Shown: one piece after another, positions 7,641-15,901 of the stretch
Layout of the letters: each line of letters starts with the position of its first letter
Position numbering within the stretch: position 1 is the first letter of the stretch
Origin: an uncultured Glaciecola sp.
GTDB taxonomy: Bacteria > Pseudomonadota > Gammaproteobacteria > Enterobacterales > Alteromonadaceae
DNA: 32,465 nt
Reading direction: 5' to 3'
NCBI GenBank assembly: GCA_905479945.1
Contig: CAJQOP010000022.1
Span: 1-32,465, forward strand
Made by a program: the position numbers and the translations under genes
Notes under the pieces: generated by a model
What the model was told of the DNA's origin: nothing
Seen by the model: only the letters and a program-made list of their open reading frames with translations
Databases searched by the model: none

Positions 7641-10460
7641 ATGAAAATTCTTTCTAAAAACGTATACGTCGGTCCAAATGTTTATGCCAATTTTCCGGTC
7701 ATCTGTTACCAAATTGATATCGGGGAATTAGAAAATTGGCCCTCTGTTAAATTAGGTAAAGACTTTACTGATGGTTTAGTTTCTGCGTTACCTTCATTGC
7801 AAAAACATGGTTGTTCCTACGGCGAAGACGGTGGCTTTTTAAGACGGCTGACCGAAGATGAAGGAACTTGGTTTGGCCATATATGGGAACATGTTGCCAT
7901 TGAACTGCAGAATCTCGCTGGCTCTGCTGTGACCTTTGGTCGCACCCGAAGCCTAAAAGATGTCGGCTGCTATTACGTAGTCTATCAATATCAACAGCGT
8001 GACGTTGGCTTAGAAGCAGGTACTTTAGGGCTTAAATTACTCACCCATCTTATGCCGGCAGAGGTACAAAAAGCGATTGGCGCTGATATTGAAGACGACT
8101 TTGATTTCACTCAAGAGCTAACTGATTTTATTAAAATGGCTCAGCGCAAAGAGTTTGGTCCAAGTACTGGATCATTAGTTGCAGCGGCTGAAGAACGAGA
8201 CATCCCATGGCTTCGTTTAAATAATTATAGTCTCGTGCAGTTTGGTCATGGCAAATATCAACAACGTATTCAAGCTACGATTACAAGCGAAACAAAACAT
8301 ATAGCAGTTGAGATTTCTTGCGATAAAGAAGACACCCATAATTTACTCAACGATTTAGGTTTACCTGTTCCTCAACAAATGATGGTTTACAGCGAAAGGC
8401 AAGCTGTCAGAGCTGCTAAAAGGATTGGTTTTCCGGTGGTTCTCAAACCGCTGAATGCGAATCATGGCCGCGGTGTAAGTATCAATTTAATGTACGATGA
8501 CGAAATTATTGCAGCATTTGCTGAAGCACAAAATCACGGGACAAGCAGAGCAGTATTAGTGGAAAGTTTTATCACTGGGTATGATCACAGGATGCTAGTG
8601 GTGAACAATGAATTAGTTGCTGTAGCTAAGCGTGTCCCTGGCCATGTAATTGGTGATGGTATACACACGATTGAGCAACTAGTGGAAGTTGTAAATCAAG
8701 ACCCTCGTCGCGGCGTAGGCCATGAAAAAGTGCTAACTAAGCTTGAGTTAGACAGTCAGGCTTCAAGACTGATGGATGAAGCTGGTTATAATAAAGATAA
8801 AGTCCTTGAAAAAGAGCAGGTGTTTTACCTTCGTTCAACTGCAAACTTATCTACGGGCGGCACCGCTATTGATGTTACAGACATAGTGCATCCAGACAAC
8901 CGAGATATGGCTGTGCGCTCAATACGTGCAATAGGCCTTGATATTGGTGGTGTCGATTTCTTAACTGATGATATTAGTAAATCCTATAAAGAAATTGGCG
9001 GCGGTATTTGTGAATGTAATGCTGCACCTGGTTTTAGAATGCATGTGGCGCCTAGCGAAGGTAAACCGCGTGATGTTGCAGGTAAAGTCATGGATATGCT
9101 ATTCCCTGCAGGCAGCAACGCTAGGATACCTGTTGCAGCGATTACAGGTACTAACGGTAAAACAACCACCTCGAGAATGCTCGCGAGTATCATGAAAAGC
9201 GCAGGTTTCACGACAGGAATGACTTCTACTGATGGCGTTTATATTGATGGTCATTTAACCGTGAAAGGCGATATGACAGGACCAACTGCTGCACAAATTG
9301 TTTTGCGCGACCCTAGTGTCGATTTCGCTATTATGGAAACCGCTCGCGGCGGTATTGTGAAGCGTGGATTAGGTTACAGCACTTGTAATGTTGGAGCTTG
9401 CTTAAATATATCGGCTGATCATTTAGGCCAACGTGGCGTTGATACTTTAGAGCAATTAGCTCAAATTAAGCGTGTTGTTGTTGAGGTGGCGCAGGATTGT
9501 GTTGTATTAAATGCAGACGATATTCATTGTTTACAAATGGCGGAGTTTTGTCAGGCCAAGCAAATCTGCTACGTAACAGTCGACTCTGGTCATGGTTTGG
9601 TGCGCGAGCATATTCGCCAAGGCGGCATGGCTGTTGTGCTTGAGAAGGGCATTAACGGCGATATGATCACGATATATGACAAAGGCGCGCATATTCCATT
9701 GTTGTGGACTCACTTAATTCCCGCAACGATAGAAGGCAAAGCAATGCACAATGTGCAAAATGCTATGTTCGCAACAGCTCTGGCATATAGCTTTGATACG
9801 AAACTAGAGGATATTCGACAAGGTTTGAGGATCTTCAACACTTCTTTCTATCAGGCACCTGGTCGCTTGAATATTTTCGACGAACACCCATTCAAAGTCA
9901 TTTTAGACTATGCGCATAACCCGGCAGCGATTAAGACCATTACTGATTTAGCATCTAAATTAGAAGTCAAAGGCAAGCGCAGACTCGTGATTGCCATGCC
10001 AGGCGATAGAAGAGACGAAGATATTATAGAGGCTGCAAATATAGTGTCCTCTACCTTCGACAGTTTTGTATGTAAAGCTGATGATGATCGTCGTGGCCGA
10101 GGCCATGATGAAGTGCCTATGTTACTGAAGAGTACAATGCAATCAAACGGCGTTGACGGAAGTAATATTCAGGTAATACCAAGTGAAGCTGATGCGGTTG
10201 AAGCAGGCTTAGCAAGCTGTGCACCGGGTGATTTATTAATCATTTTGGGTGACAACATTACGCGCTGTTGGAAGCAAATTGTGCAATTCAATAATGTCAG
10301 CGAACAAGCTGAAAATGATGAGTCAGAACCTTCAGTAGACTTTCCTGAGAAGCTTTATGAGCCGGTTGAACATAAGTTTGAGTTGCAAGAAGGAACACGC
10401 ATAGTACAAGACGAGCGTGGTGTTCACATTGTAGTTGATAGAGATGAAGAGTCTGATTAA
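7641..10460 (+). CDS. cphA: Cyanophycin synthetase CphA1
   Basis: Builds cyanophycin, a poly-Asp backbone with Arg on the beta-carboxyls, using two ATP-dependent sites. 939 residues from ATG 7641 (AAGGA upstream; the in-frame codon at 7542 would add 33 unlike residues). Domains in order: N domain, about 1-160, with H80-x-x-E83-H84 and E88; ATP-grasp domain, about 220-480, with K269 and H275 in LKPLNANHGRGV; Mur-ligase domain from about 495, with P-loop GTNGKTT (503-509), ETARGG and SADHLGQ; Mur C-terminal domain with DYAHN (756-760) and PGDRRDEDI; then an acidic tail of about 60 residues. A second Mur-ligase gene follows after about 36 bases on the same strand, probably in one transcript. Product and function are well supported; substrate range is inferred. 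Confidence 0.96.
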   Translation: MKILSKNVYVGPNVYANFPVICYQIDIGELENWPSVKLGKDFTDGLVSALPSLQKHGCSYGEDGGFLRRLTEDEGTWFGHIWEHVAIELQNLAGSAVTFGRTRSLKDVGCYYVVYQYQQRDVGLEAGTLGLKLLTHLMPAEVQKAIGADIEDDFDFTQELTDFIKMAQRKEFGPSTGSLVAAAEERDIPWLRLNNYSLVQFGHGKYQQRIQATITSETKHIAVEISCDKEDTHNLLNDLGLPVPQQMMVYSERQAVRAAKRIGFPVVLKPLNANHGRGVSINLMYDDEIIAAFAEAQNHGTSRAVLVESFITGYDHRMLVVNNELVAVAKRVPGHVIGDGIHTIEQLVEVVNQDPRRGVGHEKVLTKLELDSQASRLMDEAGYNKDKVLEKEQVFYLRSTANLSTGGTAIDVTDIVHPDNRDMAVRSIRAIGLDIGGVDFLTDDISKSYKEIGGGICECNAAPGFRMHVAPSEGKPRDVAGKVMDMLFPAGSNARIPVAAITGTNGKTTTSRMLASIMKSAGFTTGMTSTDGVYIDGHLTVKGDMTGPTAAQIVLRDPSVDFAIMETARGGIVKRGLGYSTCNVGACLNISADHLGQRGVDTLEQLAQIKRVVVEVAQDCVVLNADDIHCLQMAEFCQAKQICYVTVDSGHGLVREHIRQGGMAVVLEKGINGDMITIYDKGAHIPLLWTHLIPATIEGKAMHNVQNAMFATALAYSFDTKLEDIRQGLRIFNTSFYQAPGRLNIFDEHPFKVILDYAHNPAAIKTITDLASKLEVKGKRRLVIAMPGDRRDEDIIEAANIVSSTFDSFVCKADDDRRGRGHDEVPMLLKSTMQSNGVDGSNIQVIPSEADAVEAGLASCAPGDLLIILGDNITRCWKQIVQFNNVSEQAENDESEPSVDFPEKLYEPVEHKFELQEGTRIVQDERGVHIVVDRDEESD

Positions 10461-10496
10461 TCATCGCACTCATATTTATAAAAGCCGGGAGGTATG

Positions 10497-12209
10497 ATGG
10501 TATTTGAATTAGATGAAGTTAGGCGCTTAACAGGTCCTAACTTATTATCCAATGAGCCTGGTGCGATTATTGATGTATTTTTCAGTGATGTAGATGCTGA
10601 GATTGTTATCGATTGTTGGAACAAGCACCTTTATCATTGCCAAGTCACCTTAGGGCCTGACTATGCATGGCAATCGACATGCTATGACCGCGTGTATGAT
10701 GGTGGGGCAAGTATGTCTATTTCTGCGCCTATGGATTTACTTTACAGCGCTTGTGATTTAATCGAGCTTGCATGGGATTTGTGCGCCGCCGAATTGTCCA
10801 ATGACAATCAAAAAAGTGTTGTCGATATGTTGCCTCGACTTGCTGCACTTAAAGAGACGATTGCGGAGGAAAAGCATCCAGAATTGCTCACATTTATGCT
10901 TGAAGCTGAAAAACATAATGTTGCCTGCTTAGCTGATGATGATGAACTAAGCCTCGGCATGGGAGCACATTCGCAAACATGGCCTATTGACAGCTTTCCT
11001 AATGTTACATCTGTATCTTGGCAAGACTATTCACAAATTCCTTTAGCGTTGATTACTGGAACAAATGGCAAGTCGACAAGTGTGCGTTTAGCGGCAGAAA
11101 TTGCGAAGGCTGCAGGTATAGAAGCGGGCGTAACTTCTACTGATTTTATAAAAGTTGGTGACGTAATTATTGATGAAGGTGATTACTCTGGACCAGGCGG
11201 TGCGAGAATGCTTTTGCGTGACAAACGCAGCGAAATGGCATTCTTAGAGGTAGCCAGAGGCGGATTGTTACGACGAGGTTTGCCTGTGCATCGTGCACAA
11301 GCAGCCTTGGTTACTAATGTAGCAAGCGATCACTTAGGACAGTATGGTATTAACACTGTTGAAGAGATTGCGCGGGTGAAAACAATGGTGTCGAAAGGCA
11401 TCATGCCCGGTGATGACTACAACATGGGCACGCTAGTCTTAAACGCGGACGATCCTCTTCTTGTAAAAGAGTCTAGTAAACTAAATGTCCCTATCTGTTG
11501 GTTTAGTATCGATAAGCAAAACCCGATTATCAAGCAAGCTCAAGCTTTGCAAAAACCTTGTGTATATGTGAGTAATAATAAGCTGATATATAGCTATCAT
11601 GAGCAGGTTAGCATTGCTGAAATTTCGAATATTCCTATGACCGTAAACGGCACCGCTAAGCACAATATTGAGAATGCCCTTGGTGTAATTGGTCTTTGCA
11701 AAGCATTGAATATCAGTGATGAAAATATTTGTTTAGGATTGACGCGTTTTGGCAGCAATCCTAACGACAACCCTGGGCGCGGAAATATTTATCAAGTGAA
11801 TGGTGTCACTGTCATTATTGATTTTGCGCACAACAGTCATAGCATGCAAGCCTTGGTCAATATGACATCAAATATGCCTACGAATAAAAAGCATGTGATG
11901 TTTAGTCATGGCGGCGATCGTTCTGATCAGGAAATCCTTGATGTAGCCGCTGTAGTCAGGGAATTGCAGCCAGATACTTATGTGTTGACTGAAATCGAGA
12001 AGTATTTGCGTGGCAGGGAATTGAATGAAATCTCACATATGGTTAAAGACAATTTACTAGCCGAGGGGGTTTCGGAAGAAAGCATATTATTAGCTAGTGA
12101 TCCACTAGACGGCACTAAGAAAATTATGCAAAGAGCTCAATCAGGCGATATCGTGTTGCTATTCGTACTTACTGACCGTGATAAAGTTCAGGCCTATTTG
12201 ACTGAATAG
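10497..12209 (+). CDS. CphA-like Mur ligase lacking the ATP-grasp domain
   Basis: 570 residues. The C-terminal two-thirds match the Mur-ligase half of cyanophycin synthetase: P-loop GTNGKST (188-194), VARGGLLRRGL, ASDHLGQYGI, LNADDP, ENALGVIGL, then a Mur C-terminal domain with DFAHN (442-446) and SHGGDRSDQEI. The first ~175 residues (starting MVFELDEVRRLTGPNLL) are not an ATP-grasp fold that I can see. In CphA1 the Mur half adds Arg to the Asp beta-carboxyl, so an amino-acid ligase role on cyanophycin or its precursors is inferred; the true substrate is unknown. GGGAGG at 10487-10492 favours ATG 10497 (4 bases away) over ATG 10494 (1 base). It is placed directly behind cphA1. It differs from cyanobacterial CphA2, which as I recall keeps a working ATP-grasp site. 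Confidence 0.85.
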   Translation: MVFELDEVRRLTGPNLLSNEPGAIIDVFFSDVDAEIVIDCWNKHLYHCQVTLGPDYAWQSTCYDRVYDGGASMSISAPMDLLYSACDLIELAWDLCAAELSNDNQKSVVDMLPRLAALKETIAEEKHPELLTFMLEAEKHNVACLADDDELSLGMGAHSQTWPIDSFPNVTSVSWQDYSQIPLALITGTNGKSTSVRLAAEIAKAAGIEAGVTSTDFIKVGDVIIDEGDYSGPGGARMLLRDKRSEMAFLEVARGGLLRRGLPVHRAQAALVTNVASDHLGQYGINTVEEIARVKTMVSKGIMPGDDYNMGTLVLNADDPLLVKESSKLNVPICWFSIDKQNPIIKQAQALQKPCVYVSNNKLIYSYHEQVSIAEISNIPMTVNGTAKHNIENALGVIGLCKALNISDENICLGLTRFGSNPNDNPGRGNIYQVNGVTVIIDFAHNSHSMQALVNMTSNMPTNKKHVMFSHGGDRSDQEILDVAAVVRELQPDTYVLTEIEKYLRGRELNEISHMVKDNLLAEGVSEESILLASDPLDGTKKIMQRAQSGDIVLLFVLTDRDKVQAYLTE

Positions 12210-12230
12210 GTTTTTTTCCGTTAGGTGACA

Positions 12231-12350
12231 TCAGAGCTTGGCTTAGAACACTACTCAAGCAAACACGCTGTGCGCCATCCATGGCCGCTCACAAATGGCA
12301 TCCATGCCATTTGAAGGTTTGCTTGAGTAGTGTTCTAAGCCAAGCTCTGA
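12231..12350 (+). repeat. Hairpin repeat element, copy 3 (34-bp arms)
   Basis: A perfect 34-base inverted repeat (12231-12264 with 12317-12350) encloses the 52-base family core (12265-12316). Small hairpin a is GCCAT-CC-ATGGC (12274-12285); hairpin b is AAATGGCAT-CC-ATGCCATTT (12293-12312). It begins 21 bases after the Mur-ligase stop codon and could double as its terminator, though no T-run follows. Confidence 0.92.
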
Positions 12351-12365
12351 CGATACCTAGCACTT

Positions 12366-12464
12366 TACTCAAGCAAACACGCTGTGCGCCATCCATGGCC
12401 GCTCACAAATGGCATCCATGCCATTTGAAGGTTTGCTTGAGTAGTGTTCTAAGCCAAGCTCTGA
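12366..12464 (+). repeat. Hairpin repeat element, copy 4 (tandem, left arm truncated)
   Basis: A duplicate of copy 3 shifted by 114 bases. Core and right arm (12431-12464) are identical to copy 3, but only 13 bases of left arm (12366-12378) are present, so the outer stem is cut short. The sequence between the copies (CGATACCTAG) resembles that after copy 4 (GGGTACCTAA), consistent with tandem duplication of a roughly 114-base unit. No gene fits in 12210-12478; a short open frame across it merely reads the repeats. Confidence 0.92.
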
Positions 12465-12478
12465 GGGTACCTAACTCT

Positions 12479-13072
12479 TCAAATACAGCTTAAGGCTGCG
12501 CCTGCACTATTCTCATGTACCCCGTCATTGTTTTTGTCCTTGCTGAGTTTGATTTTACCTTGTAGGCTCACCGTTAGCAGCCTTGCATACTTTTCATCGT
12601 TTGATGATGGGCAAATCCTAACGCTTGCTGGGCTCGCAGTTATTCCACTTTGGTAGAACTTTATTGCTTTGTTGCGGCTGAATATTTGATTGGCCTCGTT
12701 ATTTTTCGGCAAGCTCATTAACATGGGTTCTTGTGGCTCTCTTTGATTGTTGTAGTTGCTGTCTATGAAGACAATTTTGGGACCGTTCCAATCATTGTCG
12801 CAAGTACTATAATCAGCAGCTGGGCAAATTACGGTTGAGCGCTCCTGCTCAATCGCGGTGAAGCGTGCATAGCGAATCAAACCACTTATTTTATTAGTTT
12901 CAGATGTTATTCTTGCTTTTGTCACAATTGACATAAAGCTCGGCACACCGAGAGTTCCTAAAATTGCTAGAATGCCAACCACAATCATGAGCTCGACTAG
13001 TGTAGTGCCTTGCTGTCGTAATCTGCTGTTTTGATAATTATTACTATTAACATTGAACTTGTATTTATTCAT
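12479..13072 (-). CDS. GspH/FimT-type pseudopilin, orphan
   Basis: A type IV pilin-like protein, 197 residues. A 22-residue basic leader ends in Gly before TTLVELMIVVGILAILGTLG, with Glu at +5: a canonical prepilin peptidase and N-methylation site plus the hydrophobic spine. The remainder fits the soluble head of minor pseudopilins (GspH/FimT), with Cys residues spaced for a disulfide. Such proteins prime type IV pili or type II secretion pseudopili in the inner membrane. AAGGGA lies about 10 bases before ATG 13072. No other pilus gene is near. It is flanked downstream by the tandem hairpin elements and upstream by divergent hrpB. Confidence 0.85.
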   Translation of the reverse strand: MNKYKFNVNSNNYQNSRLRQQGTTLVELMIVVGILAILGTLGVPSFMSIVTKARITSETNKISGLIRYARFTAIEQERSTVICPAADYSTCDNDWNGPKIVFIDSNYNNQREPQEPMLMSLPKNNEANQIFSRNKAIKFYQSGITASPASVRICPSSNDEKYARLLTVSLQGKIKLSKDKNNDGVHENSAGAALSCI

Positions 13073-13241
13073 GGTTAACCATTCCCTTGGTAATGACCTG
13101 ATTGGGTTCTATTGTAGTTTTTTGAGCGCAAATCGCTACTGATCCAAATACTGGTTTTACAAATAAAATAAGGCAATAAAGCGACTGTGAGACTGATAGG
13201 TTTTTGTTATAGTTGATGAGCGGATTCAAGGCTTCACGCGC

Positions 13242-13291
13242 AACTCACACAGAACTCACACATAACTCACACATAACTCACACATAACTCA
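13242..13291. repeat. 11-bp tandem repeat upstream of hrpB
   Basis: AACTCACACAT is repeated: a first copy ending in G (13242-13252), three exact copies (13253-13285), and a partial AACTCA (13286-13291). It sits directly before the hrpB ribosome site, in the leader or promoter. The units are contiguous, without spacers, so this is a slippage-prone microsatellite-like array and not a CRISPR. Confidence 0.9.
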
Positions 13292-13307
13292 GGAACAATA
13301 GATTAAT

Positions 13308-15842
13308 TTGCTGCCCATCAAAGAGATATTTAGTGCCTTAGCGCAACAGTTGAAACATGGAAATGCCATTGTTATTGCACCGCCGGGGGCGGGGAAATCG
13401 ACTGCGCTTCCTTTATTTCTGTTGCAGCAAGCTAATTTCCAAAATACTAAGATTCTGATGTTACAGCCACGCCGTATTGCTGCTCGCAATATTGCTCACT
13501 ATTTATCTAAACAGTTAGGTGAAAAAGTAGGTGGAACGGTAGGTTATCGAGTGCGAGGAGAGAATCAAACTAGCAGCCAAACTAGACTTGAAATTGTGAC
13601 TGAAGGCATACTTACTCGCATGTTGCAGTCCTCGCCTGAGTTGCCTGGTGTTGGTTTGATTATCTTTGATGAATTCCATGAGCGCAGTGTGCATGCAGAC
13701 TTTTCATTAGCCTTAAGCATCGAGGTGCAGCAAGCCCTCAGGGAAGACATTCGTCTCTTGGTTATGTCAGCAACCCTCAACGCTGAGCCGATTAGTGAGA
13801 TCTTGCCTAACGCAAAGTTATTAGAGTCTAAGGGTAAAACTTTCCCAATTGATATTCAATACGTCGCTGAAAACTCAAGATTATCAATCGTAGAGCAAGT
13901 TTGTCGACTCATTGTGAGTAAGTTTCATGAGCATGAAAAAGACTTTTTAGTTTTTCTACCAGGTGCTTTTGAAATTAGAAAGGCGGCGGATACGTTGACT
14001 ACTAAATTAGCTGATGTTGTTGTGCTCCCCTTGTTTTCTGATCTGAAAAAACAACTTCAACAAGATGCACTACTGCCTAATAAAGAAGGCAAGCGCAAAA
14101 TAGTGTTAGCTACAAATATTGCTGAAACCAGTTTGACTATTGAAGGCATCGAAGTGGTTATCGATAGCGGTGTGGAAAAGAAAGCTATTTTTGACTTAAG
14201 ACGCGGTATCACTCATTTAACTTCTCAGAAAATATCTCAAGCTTCAGCGACACAAAGAGCGGGCAGGGCGGGAAGGTTGATGCCGGGTACGTGCTATCGC
14301 TTGTGGTCAAAAGAACAACATGGTCGGCTAACAAAACAGTCGCCACCAGAAATTTTACAAACCGATATTTCTGATTTTGTTTTAGAAGCTGCTATTTGGG
14401 GAACTCAAGTCTCTGAGCTAGCACTTATAGATTACCCTATTCCAGCACAGCTATCGCAGGCACAGGACAAGCTCGAAAGCTTAGCGGTAATTACTAATAC
14501 TCAAGTTCTCGGCACTGAAAACGTTAAAACTGGGACAGACCAGAAAAAGGTTAAAGTGACGGCGTTTGGTCGTCAAGTTCACGCGCTCGGAGGCAACGCA
14601 AACATTGCAATAATGCTATTGAAAAGCAAAAATTTAAGCGCAGAACACCAAAGCTTAGCGTGTGCGATTGCTGCATTATTAGAGAGTAAAGACCCGTTAC
14701 CTCAGGGCAATACGGTCGAAGTTGTGCCTAGGCTTGCATTTTTACTCAATAACAGGCATCACAGTATTTGGACCGTTATTAAACAGTGGCATCGTAAATT
14801 TAACGCTAAACTACTTGATTGGCCATTGCATGATGTTGGTATTTTGTTGGCGTTTGGTTTCCCTCAATGGCTCGCTAAACCTCGAGGGGCGGGCCGCTTT
14901 ACTTTAGCCAATGGCAGCGGGGCAACTTTGCATATCGAGGATGACTTATTACGTCATTTGGGTGAGCAAAATAGTAGTTCTAAAAAACATCGCTGGGTCG
15001 CTATTGGCAACATGCAATTAACCGACAAGCAAACTGACAGCGCCATTATTCGGTATGCAGAATCTATCTCTACGGAGGCCTTGGAAATGCACTTTTCAAC
15101 CTTCTTTGAAGAAAAAGAGAGCGTATTTTGGGATGAAGATAAACAGAGAGTTAGCGCTGCCTTAATTCGCTTTTTTGGCAAAATTCAAATCAATAAAACA
15201 CCATTGCCTTCACCATCTAAGTTTTCATTAATTCAGATTTGGAGGGAGGTATTAAAACAAAAAGGGCTTAAATCTATTCCTTTTGATTTGCGCACGGTGC
15301 AGTTGCTTAAGCGAGTTAACTTAGCAAGAACAATTTCTGAAGTCAGTGAGTTTCCTGATCTTTGTGAAGCAGCCTTGCTGAAAAGTATGGATGATTGGTT
15401 ACTACCTTACTTGACTGATAAAAACACTTGGGAGGCTTTATGTGGCTTGCCCTTTTATCAGTTGCTCAGTCAAAAATTGGATTATAAACAACTTAAAAAA
15501 CTAAATGAGCTACTACCAGAAAGTATCGTTATTCCAATCGGGAGAAGTGCGGGCATTAATTACAATGATGGGGGTAAAGCTGTTTTATCGGTGCGAATGC
15601 AAGAACTATATGGCTTGAAACAACATCCAACATTGTTAAATGGAAACTTACCTATTACATGCGAGTTGCTGTCTCCAGCTCAACGACCCATACAAACAAC
15701 TGAAGATATTGTTAGTTTTTGGAGCGGTAGCTACAAGCAAGTCCAAAAAGAAATGAAAGGAAAATACCCTCGACACTTTTGGCCAGATGATCCGGCCAAT
15801 GCTCCTGCTACATCTACTACCAAAAAGCGCATGCAGCAATAA
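13308..15842 (+). CDS. hrpB: ATP-dependent helicase HrpB
   Basis: A DEAH-box RNA-helicase-like protein of unknown cellular role. 844 residues, close to the family's usual ~810-840. Visible motifs: Walker A APPGAGKST (K30), DEFHERS (121-127), VMSATL, NIAETSLTIEG and QRAGRAGR from Q316, followed by the HA2-like and HrpB-specific C-terminal regions, with FPQWLAKPRGAGRFTLANGSG and the C-terminal YPRHFWPDDPANAPAT typical of HrpB. The start is TTG 13308, forced by an in-frame TAG just upstream; CAGGA lies about 13 bases before it, rather far. The 11-bp repeat array lies immediately upstream. It converges on trhA, with only 59 bases between their ends. Confidence 0.95.
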   Translation: MLPIKEIFSALAQQLKHGNAIVIAPPGAGKSTALPLFLLQQANFQNTKILMLQPRRIAARNIAHYLSKQLGEKVGGTVGYRVRGENQTSSQTRLEIVTEGILTRMLQSSPELPGVGLIIFDEFHERSVHADFSLALSIEVQQALREDIRLLVMSATLNAEPISEILPNAKLLESKGKTFPIDIQYVAENSRLSIVEQVCRLIVSKFHEHEKDFLVFLPGAFEIRKAADTLTTKLADVVVLPLFSDLKKQLQQDALLPNKEGKRKIVLATNIAETSLTIEGIEVVIDSGVEKKAIFDLRRGITHLTSQKISQASATQRAGRAGRLMPGTCYRLWSKEQHGRLTKQSPPEILQTDISDFVLEAAIWGTQVSELALIDYPIPAQLSQAQDKLESLAVITNTQVLGTENVKTGTDQKKVKVTAFGRQVHALGGNANIAIMLLKSKNLSAEHQSLACAIAALLESKDPLPQGNTVEVVPRLAFLLNNRHHSIWTVIKQWHRKFNAKLLDWPLHDVGILLAFGFPQWLAKPRGAGRFTLANGSGATLHIEDDLLRHLGEQNSSSKKHRWVAIGNMQLTDKQTDSAIIRYAESISTEALEMHFSTFFEEKESVFWDEDKQRVSAALIRFFGKIQINKTPLPSPSKFSLIQIWREVLKQKGLKSIPFDLRTVQLLKRVNLARTISEVSEFPDLCEAALLKSMDDWLLPYLTDKNTWEALCGLPFYQLLSQKLDYKQLKKLNELLPESIVIPIGRSAGINYNDGGKAVLSVRMQELYGLKQHPTLLNGNLPITCELLSPAQRPIQTTEDIVSFWSGSYKQVQKEMKGKYPRHFWPDDPANAPATSTTKKRMQQ

Positions 15843-15901
15843 GCTTATCTAGTGTTCTTATTTTGCTCTTAACACATGATTATTGCATGAAAACTCGGAA
15901 A

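Noticed and set aside
12281..12493. A 70-codon open frame across the tandem hairpin elements
   Set aside because: Its product is an internal duplicate made by reading the two repeat copies; there is no ribosome site and the sequence is explained by palindrome structure.
13242..13291. Possible CRISPR-like short repeat array
   Set aside because: Units are 11 bases and contiguous, with no spacers and no cas genes.
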